From UBA6244 sp963676875 (GTDB lineage: Bacteria > Bacteroidota > Bacteroidia > Bacteroidales > F082), in contig OY781436.1 of NCBI GenBank assembly GCA_963676875.1, positions 4,030,001-4,094,000 of the forward strand: a DNA stretch of 64,000 nt, in the 5' to 3' direction. The notes under the pieces were generated by a model, which saw only the letters and a program-made list of their open reading frames with translations, did no database searches and was not told the DNA's origin. The translations under genes were made by a program, and so were the position numbers. Positions 43,108 through 50,665 of this stretch are shown here, in pieces; positions within the stretch are counted from its first letter, which is position 1; each line of letters begins with the position of its first letter.

Positions 43108-43638
43108 CTATTTGCTCGTAATGGAGGCATTGACAAAGTATTGCAAATGTAGACTCAGTCTGGTTTTTATGGCATATTGTCCCGAGAGTTCGCCGTGTAT
43201 TCTGTATTGCGTTGTTTCATCTATGAGATATTTGCTCAGGTCGTCTGTGGTCAGTGTAAGTGGAAAAGGACTGTAATCGTCTTCATTTAGTTGATCATTC
43301 CATGCGATGAGTTCGTCCTCGGTATCCGAACGAATCAGGTAGATTTCGATGGATTGGAAATATCCTGACGGAATGCTGTCCATATTTTCCACCGAAAGGT
43401 TGCAATTTTTTAAGGTAGTTAAACTTACGTGATTCTTATCGGTGTTTTCAGCCAAAAAGATGGAGTCATTTCGGGTTGGTATTTCATTTGTCAGCACATC
43501 AAAAGGTGAACCAAATACCGTCGTTTGATCAATTACACAATTGGTGGTGTATTCCATATAAAAATGCGTGAGCTTGTCGATTTTTTTACAACCCCACGCC
43601 ATCAGAACAATTAAAACCAATATAGTGATATGCTTCAT
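43108..43638 (-). CDS. Hypothetical lipoprotein
   Basis: A 176-residue protein from the ATG at 43638. The signal peptide ends MAWGC (Cys17), so it is likely a lipoprotein, though Trp at -2 is not typical. The mature part is beta-rich, with two cysteines (NCVID, NCNLSV). Not recognised as a named family. Divergent from the TPR kinase gene, with 74 bp between starts. Confidence 0.6.
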   Translation of the reverse strand: MKHITILVLIVLMAWGCKKIDKLTHFYMEYTTNCVIDQTTVFGSPFDVLTNEIPTRNDSIFLAENTDKNHVSLTTLKNCNLSVENMDSIPSGYFQSIEIYLIRSDTEDELIAWNDQLNEDDYSPFPLTLTTDDLSKYLIDETTQYRIHGELSGQYAIKTRLSLHLQYFVNASITSK

Positions 43639-43662
43639 ATTTTGATGATATCTCTGAATCAA

Positions 43663-43670
43663 CAAATTTA
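43663..43670 (-). promoter_or_regulatory. Candidate -7 element for the hypothetical lipoprotein gene
   Basis: Minus-strand TAAATTTG, exact TAnnTTTG match, 25 bp upstream of the ATG at 43638. Confidence 0.4.
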
Positions 43671-43712
43671 GTTTTTTTGTAGTTAACAATACAGAAAATG
43701 TTGTTGTTGACC

Positions 43713-45650
43713 ATGACACGAAAAATAGTCCTGCTTCTTATAAGTCTATGGCTTGTTTTGAACTTGTTTTCTCAACCGGAATATGAGTATGATTCAGCAT
43801 TGATATCAGGCGAAGAAGTAAGTCCTGCGTTGATAAAAAGTTTGTGCGATTCGTGTTGGGAGTATCGGTTGAGTTCGCCCGAGCGTGCACGAAAATTTGG
43901 AGAAACGGCTTTGTACCTTTCCAAAAAAACAGGATATGACAAAGGATTGGCTCAATCATACAACGACCTGGGCATTCTTTACATTGATGAGGCCGACTAC
44001 GAACGTGCCATTGACTATTTTGAGCAAGCAATGACCCTCAGGCAGCAAATGCATGACACCCTCGGAATGGCTGCACTTTTCAACAAGTTAGGCATCGTCT
44101 ATCAAAAACAGGGAAATTTGCGGGATGCATTGGAGTCTCAACTACAGGCGCTAAATATCTATGAATCCACCAACAAACAAGCATATCAGGCCATTTGTAT
44201 GAACAATATTGCCATCATTCTTCAGAATTTAGGCGATTTGGATCATTCGCTTGATTATCACAAACGGGCACTCCAATTGCGGATAGATTTGGCCGACAAC
44301 AAAGGTGAGGGGGAGTCCTATCTTAATATGGCAAACGTGTATCTCAAGCTGTCGGACACCAATTCGGCTATTCAAAACTATCAAAAAGCGTTTACCATAT
44401 TCCAACACTTCGATATGGAAGAAGCCCAAAGTACCACATTGAATAACCTGGGCAAATTGTATGTGGCACAAAAACAATACAATCAGGCACTTCCATTGCT
44501 CGAACAGGCTTTAAATTTGCGACAGAAAAGCGATGACAAAAAGGCACTCTCGTCTACCTATGCTAAATTGGGGGAAGCGTACTTGGGTATGAACAAAACG
44601 AAGGAATCTAAGCATATGTTGTTGAAATCGATGCAGTTGGCAGGTGATGTGGGCGTTGTGGAAGAAGAAATGGAAACCTACGGATTACTCTCCAGACTTT
44701 ACGCCAACATCCACCTTTACGACAGTGCCTGGTATTTTGGTAAAATTTACCTGAATTTGCGCGATTCGGTTTATCAACAGCGGCTTGATCAGCAAATTGT
44801 GGAGGTTCAGGCTCGATACGACAACGAACGGCAAAAGGCAGAAAACCAACTGCTAGTGAGTGAAAATCAACTTTTTGAATCCCAGCTAAGGCAACGGAGA
44901 ACAGAAATATTGCTCCTTGTGTTCGTGATCATTTCGTTGGTAGGGGCTGCCATTTTCTTTTACTACCGTTACCGTCAACGTCAACGAGAACTCCAAACGC
45001 AAGCCCTCCTGAAGCAAAATGAAATCCGTATGCAAGCCGTAATTGATGCTCAAGAATCTGAACGACGACGCATTGCGCGTGATTTGCATGACAGTGTGGG
45101 ACAGAAATTATCGGGTATCCGACTTCAGTGGGAGTCCATGGCCATGAATGATAAATCACATAAATCGGAACCCATATTTAATTCATTAAAAAATTTACTT
45201 GACGAAACTGTGGATGAAGTTCGTGGCATTTCTCATCAAATGATGCCCAAAGAATTGGAACAGTTTGGGTTGGTTCCTGCCATTGAACAAACGATTCTGC
45301 GAAGTTTTCTTACGGATAAAGTTCAATGTCGATTCGAACATCATGGGCTTTCGGAGCGTTTGCCCAAGCAGGTGGAGTTGGCCTTGTTTCGAGTTCTACA
45401 GGAGTTGATTTCCAATATATTAAAACATGCAAATGCCCGTCATGTGACCGTTCAGCTTGTGAAAAGTCAGCGAAATCTTGTTTTGGTGGTGGAAGACGAC
45501 GGAGTGGGATTTGATACAGGTTCGATCAAGCGTTCGGGGATTGGCATGATGAACATCGAAAGCAGGGTGAACGCCATTTCGGGTCATTTGCATATAGAAT
45601 CGAATCACGGTAAAGGAACAGTTGTTACCATTAGAATACCTTCAAAATGA
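43713..45650 (+). CDS. TPR-containing sensor histidine kinase (HisKA_3, NarX/DesK type)
   Basis: A 645-residue kinase. Signal peptide (residues 1-21), about eight TPR repeats (about 25-375; e.g. SYNDLGILYIDEADYERAIDYFEQA) in the periplasm, one TM helix (about residues 395-417), coiled coil, HisKA_3 box with His459 in RRIARDLHDSVGQKLSG, and HATPase_c (VEDDGVGFD, SGIGMMNIESR). It probably senses a protein or peptide partner. The ATG at 43698 would add five residues. The LuxR-type regulator gene overlaps the stop by ATGA. Confidence 0.9.
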   Translation: MTRKIVLLLISLWLVLNLFSQPEYEYDSALISGEEVSPALIKSLCDSCWEYRLSSPERARKFGETALYLSKKTGYDKGLAQSYNDLGILYIDEADYERAIDYFEQAMTLRQQMHDTLGMAALFNKLGIVYQKQGNLRDALESQLQALNIYESTNKQAYQAICMNNIAIILQNLGDLDHSLDYHKRALQLRIDLADNKGEGESYLNMANVYLKLSDTNSAIQNYQKAFTIFQHFDMEEAQSTTLNNLGKLYVAQKQYNQALPLLEQALNLRQKSDDKKALSSTYAKLGEAYLGMNKTKESKHMLLKSMQLAGDVGVVEEEMETYGLLSRLYANIHLYDSAWYFGKIYLNLRDSVYQQRLDQQIVEVQARYDNERQKAENQLLVSENQLFESQLRQRRTEILLLVFVIISLVGAAIFFYYRYRQRQRELQTQALLKQNEIRMQAVIDAQESERRRIARDLHDSVGQKLSGIRLQWESMAMNDKSHKSEPIFNSLKNLLDETVDEVRGISHQMMPKELEQFGLVPAIEQTILRSFLTDKVQCRFEHHGLSERLPKQVELALFRVLQELISNILKHANARHVTVQLVKSQRNLVLVVEDDGVGFDTGSIKRSGIGMMNIESRVNAISGHLHIESNHGKGTVVTIRIPSK

Positions 45651-46285
45651 ATAAAATACGAATTATTATTGTGGACGACCACCAACTGATTGTAGATGGA
45701 ATGAAAGCCCTGCTGGCAGGTGAGGATGATCTCCAGGTGGTTGGGGAGGCTTCAAACGGTAAGGAAGCATTGAAATTGCTCGAACTGGTGGAAACCGACC
45801 TTGTATTGCTGGATATTGATATGCCCGTGATGAATGGCATCGACACGGCCAAACAATTACGCAAACTGTATCCCGATCTGTCTATCATCATTCTGTCCAT
45901 GCATGCAGAGCAAGGATTGGTAAAGAATCTCGTAGAAATAGGTGCCGATGGGTACCTGTTGAAGAATTCAAGCAGAGACGAAGTGATGGAGGCCATTTCG
46001 AAAGTGACCAAGGGCGAAAAGTACTTTTCAACAGAAGTAACTATGTCGTTGTTAAATAATTCAGCGGGGTCACGAAACCAAACAGAATCTATTCGATTAA
46101 CCGAAAGGGAATCGGAAATACTGACTTTGATAGCAGAAGGGTTTACCAACAAAGAAATTGGTGATCAATTGTTTATCAGTCATCGCACAGTTGACACCCA
46201 TCGAACCAATCTCATGAAAAAATTGGAAGTCAACAATTTGGCGGGATTGATCAGCTATGCCTTGAAGAATGGATATGTGAAGTGA
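45647..46285 (+). CDS. NarL/FixJ family response regulator
   Basis: A 212-residue response regulator, partner of the overlapping TPR kinase gene. The receiver (residues 1-120) has the acidic pair in IIVDDHQ, phosphoacceptor Asp56 in LLDIDMPVMNG and Lys in GYLLKNSS. The LuxR-type helix-turn-helix (about residues 145-205) holds TERESEILTLIAEGFTNKEIGDQLFISHRTVDTH. It most likely binds an inverted repeat as a dimer; the 16-bp palindrome at 46464-46479 just downstream is a candidate operator. Confidence 0.93.
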   Translation: MNKIRIIIVDDHQLIVDGMKALLAGEDDLQVVGEASNGKEALKLLELVETDLVLLDIDMPVMNGIDTAKQLRKLYPDLSIIILSMHAEQGLVKNLVEIGADGYLLKNSSRDEVMEAISKVTKGEKYFSTEVTMSLLNNSAGSRNQTESIRLTERESEILTLIAEGFTNKEIGDQLFISHRTVDTHRTNLMKKLEVNNLAGLISYALKNGYVK

Positions 46286-46322
46286 TTTCTATAGTGCCTA
46301 AAGGTGTGTAAGTGCCTCATCC

Positions 46323-46346
46323 GCTTCAAGCGTCCTGGCTTGAAGC
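46323..46346 (+). terminator. Hairpin after the TPR-kinase/regulator operon
   Basis: GCTTCAAGC (46323-46331) and GCTTGAAGC (46338-46346) form a perfect stem with a 6-nt loop, 37 bp after the regulator stop. No T-tract follows, so terminator activity is uncertain. Confidence 0.4.
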
Positions 46347-46364
46347 CATTATCAATTTAAACCT

Positions 46365-46433
46365 GATCCATTGATCCCATTGATCCATTGATCTCACTGA
46401 TCCACTGATCCCTTGATCCATTGATCTCATCGA
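46365..46433. repeat. Tandem imperfect 8-9 bp repeat with eight GATC sites
   Basis: Units of TTGATCCA, TTGATCCCA, TTGATCTCA and CTGATCCA alternate over about 69 bp. Unit length switches between 8 and 9 bp, so it is not a simple mononucleotide or codon repeat. Confidence 0.8.
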
Positions 46434-46463
46434 ACCTCTGAATCCACACCAGACACACAAATA

Positions 46464-46479
46464 TACGGTAATTACCGTA
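46464..46479. promoter_or_regulatory. 16-bp perfect palindrome, possible operator
   Basis: TACGGTAATTACCGTA reads the same on both strands. It is followed by GTTTG, which resembles part of a -7 element. Its position between a LuxR-type regulator gene and a lipoprotein gene suggests a dimer binding site. Confidence 0.5.
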
Positions 46480-46674
46480 GTTTGATTCAGCATTTCCCCC
46501 CAGAAAAAACCTCTGCTTTCTAAACTATGTTTGCACCCATAACCTCGGTAACAAAAGCAGGATGGCAATCTTAAAGAACTAACCGACAGCCCGTCATGCA
46601 ACAGCCCTCTATCGTGCTTTGAGGTTATTTAGGGATGTTGTGTGCGTGCTGTTTGAAACTAAACTCAAAGCACT

Positions 46675-47154
46675 ATGAAAATGAAAATGTTTATGCTTGC
46701 AGCGCTATTTGTATCAGGAATTGTACTTTCTTCATGCGCGAAAAAAAATGACGACAACGTAACACCTTCGGGAAGCAATGCCTCGGTAAGTCTCAAAGTA
46801 GACGGACAAACCTGGTCGGCTACACTGGCCACCCAGGCCGTGATTGGCGATCAGGGATTGGTTACCTTAACCGGAAGCGATTCGGATGCACACCAGATTT
46901 CGTTTACCTTAATGAATGCCCATGCTACCGGTACGTATTCCATTGGAGGACTGACAAACCCCAATCAAGGACGTTGGACGGCCGGTTTAAACACTAGTGA
47001 TACTTATCTGGCATCGATGGTTTTAGGCTCGGGAGAAGTAGTAATCACCGAATTTTCTGACTCAGGAATGAAAGGTACTTTCCAATTCGAAGCTTATAAC
47101 ACCGAACAACAAAAAGTGGATATAACGGACGGCGTTTTTGAGGCCAATTTTTAA
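46675..47154 (+). CDS. Small lipoprotein (DUF6252-like)
   Basis: A 159-residue lipoprotein, signal ending IVLSSC (Cys21). The mature part is a beta-sandwich-like domain: VSLKVDGQTWSATLA, TGTYSIGG, and the C-terminal GTFQFEAYN ... GVFEANF. This pattern is shared with a family of Bacteroidota lipoproteins (DUF6252-like) of unknown function. A 10-bp inverted repeat ends one base before its ATG, and a terminator follows 27 bp after its stop. Confidence 0.72.
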   Translation: MKMKMFMLAALFVSGIVLSSCAKKNDDNVTPSGSNASVSLKVDGQTWSATLATQAVIGDQGLVTLTGSDSDAHQISFTLMNAHATGTYSIGGLTNPNQGRWTAGLNTSDTYLASMVLGSGEVVITEFSDSGMKGTFQFEAYNTEQQKVDITDGVFEANF

Positions 47155-47181
47155 ATTAGCAAGAGAACTTCTCTCAAAGGA

Positions 47182-47218
47182 AACCATGTTGGATTGGAAT
47201 GTTCAACATGGTTTTTTT
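47182..47218 (+). terminator. Intrinsic terminator of the small lipoprotein gene
   Basis: AACCATGTTG and CAACATGGTT form a perfect 10-bp stem with a 12-nt loop, followed by a run of T (seven in all). Confidence 0.9.
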
Positions 47219-47236
47219 ATTTTACGAAAGGGGGAA

Positions 47237-48250
47237 TTACGATTTATTCTCGAAGAGTTCTTTCATGTGTTGTATTTGCTTTTCGGTTCCCAAAACAAAA
47301 AGTTTTGAGTTTTGGAGCAATCGGGTTTCGGGAGTGGGATTGACAATTACATCGCCGGTAGCCGTTTTAAATCCAATGATATTAGCTCCTGATTTACGTC
47401 GAATACCGATTTCACTAATGGGTTTGTTAAGCAGGTCGGGGGGCAGGTCGCTACACATGATTTCCATGAGTTGGGTAGGAGTATTGCTATGTAATGTAAG
47501 GTGTTCAAGAAATTCCACGACGTCGGGCTTCATAACGAGCGTTGCCATATGGGCTCCTCCTACACGTTCGGGCATTACCACACTATCTACGCCGGCCATG
47601 CGAAGTTTCTTTTCAGTGCTGTCGTTGGACGCTCTGCTGATAATTTTCAAATCGTGTTTTAGTGAACGAGCGGTGAGCACCACAAACAGGTTGTCGGCAT
47701 CGTTTGGCAAGGTTGTGATAAGTGATTTGGCAAGTCTGATATTGGCTTTTATAAGTACCTCATCTTCTGTGGCGTCTCCTTCAATAAAACGAACAGGTCT
47801 CCCCATATTGTTTATCACAATTTCATGACTTTCGTCTACCACTATCACATCTGATCCCATGGTCATAAGTTCTTCTACCACCTGTCTTCCATTGCGACCA
47901 TAGCCTACCACAATTACATGATTTTCCATTTTAAGCGCCCTCCTAATTTTGTTGTTGCCTGAGTAAAAAAAACTCAACTGACTGTGAAATAAGTTTTGTG
48001 TGAGCACCGAAACAAAATATCCCAGCACTACCAAGCTTGAGAGTATCAAACCTGAGGTGAACAATTTACCGCCATCCGACAATGGTTCTACTTCACCAAA
48101 ACCCACGGTGGACACAGTAATCACCGTCATGTACAGCGCACTCACAAAGTTGTAATTGTCGATGAGCATATAGCCGGTTACTCCAATACAGATGATAAAC
48201 AGCACCAGCAATGCCGCAATAACTATTTCCCTTTTGCTACTGTAACTCAC
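47237..48250 (-). CDS. Potassium channel with RCK (TrkA-N/TrkA-C) domains
   Basis: A 337-residue two-TM channel. TM1 is at about residues 8-28, the pore and filter TVGFGE at about 48-53, and TM2 at about 65-85. A TrkA-N/RCK domain follows (VIVVGYGRNGRQVVEEL, then VVDES, FIEGDATEDE). The C-terminal TrkA_C lies at about 250-330. It resembles MthK/Kch-type ligand-gated K+ channels, binding NAD(H) or nucleotide. The start is GTG at 48250; the next Met lies inside TM1. Confidence 0.92.
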   Translation of the reverse strand: MSYSSKREIVIAALLVLFIICIGVTGYMLIDNYNFVSALYMTVITVSTVGFGEVEPLSDGGKLFTSGLILSSLVVLGYFVSVLTQNLFHSQLSFFYSGNNKIRRALKMENHVIVVGYGRNGRQVVEELMTMGSDVIVVDESHEIVINNMGRPVRFIEGDATEDEVLIKANIRLAKSLITTLPNDADNLFVVLTARSLKHDLKIISRASNDSTEKKLRMAGVDSVVMPERVGGAHMATLVMKPDVVEFLEHLTLHSNTPTQLMEIMCSDLPPDLLNKPISEIGIRRKSGANIIGFKTATGDVIVNPTPETRLLQNSKLFVLGTEKQIQHMKELFENKS

Positions 48251-48311
48251 AACTTTTTCTCGCTAATAATAATATTTTGTGTTATTCTTTTTGATATCAC
48301 AAATAGTCATA

Positions 48312-48319
48312 CAAAGATA
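48312..48319 (-). promoter_or_regulatory. Candidate -7 element for the potassium channel gene
   Basis: Minus-strand TATCTTTG, exact TAnnTTTG match, 62 bp upstream of the GTG at 48250. Confidence 0.45.
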
Positions 48320-48433
48320 ACATTTCGACGGACAATACCATGTTGTGTTACACCAATTGAAACTTAGTCGAATGAATTATTCTGTTTTTACTATGAAAGC
48401 ATGGATATTCTTTGAAAATTGTGTCGGATGCCT

Positions 48434-49708
48434 TCAGCTTCTTTTTAATAATTCGTGTCCAAACCTGCATTCCAGACATCTTTTTTTGTCGCAATAGTAA
48501 GCCTTTAATTGCAGTAGTGCCTGCGATTGGAGAGCAGAGTTTGCCTCCAGTCCACACGAGCTAAATAATCTGGTGACAGCATTATGTTCCTCAGGTATTT
48601 GATCAAGCCAGATCAATGCCTTTTGTTGAAGTTCGGTATTACCGTGTAATTGACTATAAACAAATAAAAAGGGAATTATTGTATTGATAATGATGAGGTT
48701 GGATGATGAAGATCCAAGTTTCTTTTTTCGTTTAGGAAGGGTTTCCCGATCGAAATGAAAATGGTTATCCCAATAATCTGAAGCGCTCACATTGAATAAG
48801 GATTGAATATGGCTGAATTTGTCGGTATCGAGCATGGTGTTAAGAAGTTCGGGCGATTTAAAAAGCAAAGCAGCCAATTGAGCTATGCGAATTGTTGGAA
48901 AATTGGCCGGACGCATGCGCATAAACTTCCAGACTTTTTTGTCCATGGATTGCAGCTGATATTTTGCTGCCAAAAATTCATATTCTTTTAGCAAACGAAC
49001 TGGGTATGGATCTTTAAAACTCCGGCTTAGCAGCCCTGCTTGACCAAAGAGCAGCGCTTCCAGTTGCCACAGGTTGTCCATGTGCTTGGCCAGAATGGAA
49101 AGTGGTACCGAAACGGTAAGTTGTTCCATGGCATCGGCATTGGTTTTAACCCCAAAATTCCTACCTAGTTTTTGGTAAAATGATTCGTTAAAGTCTTGTT
49201 TTACCGAGGTTAAGCTGTTAGTGATGGAAGTGGTTTTCTGACCAAGCCTTTCGATCATCAACGAATCGTACCAACCCATTCGGGTAAAATGGTTGATGGA
49301 ATGGAGTTGTTTGTTGCACGGAATCGGGTGCATGGTAGATAAAAAACCGGTATATCTTTCCAGTAATTGAGGGTCGAACTTGTTTTTTATTTCCAGTGTA
49401 GGAATCCATTCGCCGTTTTTTCGTTGTATCGGACGATCATTTTCCAGTACCACATGCAATATAATATTGTTATATGCTTCATCTGTTTGATGCCCGTGTT
49501 TGAACCAATCCGATGATTTCACATGAATTTCGATATTGCCGGCCCAAAGGGTATCGCCAATTCTTATCCTTCCGTTAAAAAAGTCGGGGCCACTGTCAGC
49601 ATTCCGCCAGCCTGGCGATTCAACCAGTAAGGGCTGATCATCAGTGGTAACAAGTTCTTTTTGGAATAATTGGAAAGTCCAGAGATAGAGAATAAAATTT
49701 TCATTCAT
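48434..49708 (-). CDS. DUF2851 family protein
   Basis: A 424-residue protein of the Bacteroidota DUF2851 family. The N-terminal block NENFILYLW and the GNIEIHVKSSDWFKHGH segment are typical, and the C-terminus has a cysteine cluster (YYCDKKRCLECRFG). The N-terminal part resembles a nuclease-like fold in layout (D, E, H residues), but activity is unknown. Divergent from the zapA operon. Confidence 0.85.
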   Translation of the reverse strand: MNENFILYLWTFQLFQKELVTTDDQPLLVESPGWRNADSGPDFFNGRIRIGDTLWAGNIEIHVKSSDWFKHGHQTDEAYNNIILHVVLENDRPIQRKNGEWIPTLEIKNKFDPQLLERYTGFLSTMHPIPCNKQLHSINHFTRMGWYDSLMIERLGQKTTSITNSLTSVKQDFNESFYQKLGRNFGVKTNADAMEQLTVSVPLSILAKHMDNLWQLEALLFGQAGLLSRSFKDPYPVRLLKEYEFLAAKYQLQSMDKKVWKFMRMRPANFPTIRIAQLAALLFKSPELLNTMLDTDKFSHIQSLFNVSASDYWDNHFHFDRETLPKRKKKLGSSSSNLIIINTIIPFLFVYSQLHGNTELQQKALIWLDQIPEEHNAVTRLFSSCGLEANSALQSQALLQLKAYYCDKKRCLECRFGHELLKRS

Positions 49709-49748
49709 AGCAGGTCAATTATATGTTGTAATAACTCCAGAAATTGAT

Positions 49749-49756
49749 TATCTTTG
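49749..49756 (+). promoter_or_regulatory. Candidate distal -7 element for the coiled-coil/zapA operon
   Basis: TATCTTTG, with GTTG at 49725-49728 at 20 bp spacing. A second -7-like element is at 49786. Confidence 0.5.
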
Positions 49757-49785
49757 AACAACTGCAATAGCGAAAAAATATTTTG

Positions 49786-49793
49786 TAACTTTG
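49786..49793 (+). promoter_or_regulatory. Candidate proximal -7 element for the coiled-coil/zapA operon
   Basis: TAACTTTG, exact TAnnTTTG match, 25 bp before the ATG at 49818. It overlaps a TTG at 49791, so the gene should start at the ATG. Confidence 0.5.
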
Positions 49794-49817
49794 CAGTTAA
49801 TATTGAAACCTGATTCG

Positions 49818-50105
49818 ATGGCCAATGAGCAACTGATAATCTCAGGAATTGAGTATAAAGTTAAGAAAATAGTTGAATCGAATACACTGCTGAGGGAAGA
49901 AAATTTTCAACTAAGGCAGGAGTTGGAAAAACGTGAGAATCGATTGGCTTTATTGACAGAAGAATTGGAGAGTAAAAAAAGTGAGTTAGTAAAAATTACA
50001 CTTGCAAACACGCTTGAGAAAGAATTTGGTGTTGAAGATAGTGAAAAGAGATTGGGAGATTTGATTGCTGAAATTGACCGATGTATTGAAGTTCTGAGCG
50101 AATAA
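49818..50105 (+). CDS. Coiled-coil protein upstream of zapA
   Basis: A 95-residue protein from the ATG at 49818. Residues about 12-65 form an uninterrupted coiled coil (heptads in VESNTLLREENFQLRQELEK). It lies 17 bp upstream of zapA and is probably cotranscribed. In E. coli, ZapA works with the coiled-coil ZapB; an analogous ZapA-partner role is plausible but unproven. It is not the same family as ZapB. Confidence 0.7.
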   Translation: MANEQLIISGIEYKVKKIVESNTLLREENFQLRQELEKRENRLALLTEELESKKSELVKITLANTLEKEFGVEDSEKRLGDLIAEIDRCIEVLSE

Positions 50106-50107
50106 TA

Positions 50108-50122
50108 ACGGAGGAGAGAGAA
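50108..50122 (+). promoter_or_regulatory. Strong Shine-Dalgarno before the zapA GTG start
   Basis: GGAGGAGAGAGAA precedes the GTG at 50123. Such a purine-rich site is unusual for this window and supports the GTG start. Confidence 0.6.
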
Positions 50123-50419
50123 GTGAAAACCAACCTTGATATAAAAGTGCAGATTGCAGGCAGACCATATAGTCTGAGCCTTGCAGTAGAGGAGGAGAGG
50201 GTTGTGAGGAAAGCTGCCGAAGTAGTTAATCAGACGATAAAGGACTATTCAAAGGCCTTTGAATACAAAGATCAACAGGATTTATTTGCCATGGTTGCGT
50301 TGCAACATGCAGCTAATTCCATACGTTTGGAAGAAGAAAAGTCGTTTAGAGAAAAGAAGATGGAGACTGATTTGATTGCAATCGATGAACTATTATCTGA
50401 TCATATTGACCAAAAGTAA
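50123..50419 (+). CDS. zapA: Cell division protein ZapA
   Basis: A 98-residue ZapA. The N-terminal globular part has KVQIAGRPYSLSLAVEEERVVRKAAEVVNQ, and the long helix follows (DQQDLFAMVALQHAANSIRLEEEK). ZapA bundles FtsZ protofilaments at the Z-ring. Starts at GTG 50123 with a strong SD. Followed by a structured RNA region and rny, a conserved Bacteroidota order. Confidence 0.88.
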   Translation: MKTNLDIKVQIAGRPYSLSLAVEEERVVRKAAEVVNQTIKDYSKAFEYKDQQDLFAMVALQHAANSIRLEEEKSFREKKMETDLIAIDELLSDHIDQK

Positions 50420-50439
50420 CACGTTCTTAAAAATATAAA

Positions 50440-50631
50440 GTGCCCATACGCGGTCTACCAGTTTGTAAACTCAACATTACAACTATTGGGGACAAGCTTA
50501 AGGATTTTAGAACAGGCCTGATTCCTTCGGGAATTCTCCTTTCGGGGAGGACGCTGGACGTTCGATTTTTCTGGCAGCCCCATTCATGTCTTCATGGGGT
50601 TTACTAAACCCGGGTCGCGTTGGGCCTTTTT
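50440..50631 (+). ncRNA. ssrS: 6S RNA candidate (zapA-rny intergenic RNA)
   Basis: The ends pair: GCCCA-U-ACGCG (50442-) with CGCGTTGGGC (to 50625), then GTTTGTAAAC with GTTTACTAAAC, closing a rod of about 190 nt. Inside are small hairpins with CTTCGG-like loops (around 50525-50555) and CCCCAT/ATGGGG (around 50579-50600). A run of T follows at 50627-50631. In many bacteria 6S RNA lies just downstream of zapA. The fold and position support 6S; a covariance-model search would decide. Confidence 0.62.
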
Positions 50632-50665
50632 CTCAGCATTTTGCAGGCAATAACAAAAATCTAAA

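Larger units (their letters stand above)
46286..46674. other. Repeat-rich intergenic region between the LuxR regulator and the lipoprotein gene
   Basis: Non-coding, 389 bp. It holds, in order, a 9-bp perfect hairpin (46323-46346), a tandem GATC-containing repeat (46365-46433), a 16-bp perfect palindrome (46464-46479) and a 10-bp inverted repeat (46614-46623 with 46664-46673) ending at the next gene's ATG. No convincing protein-coding frame. Confidence 0.7.

Noticed and set aside
43698..43712. Alternative start five codons upstream of the TPR kinase
   Set aside because: Both give a signal peptide. The 43713 ATG gives the more compact one; the choice is not decisive.
46326..46601. 91-codon minus-strand frame over the GATC repeat
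   Set aside because: It simply translates the tandem repeat and palindrome, with no signal or family resemblance.
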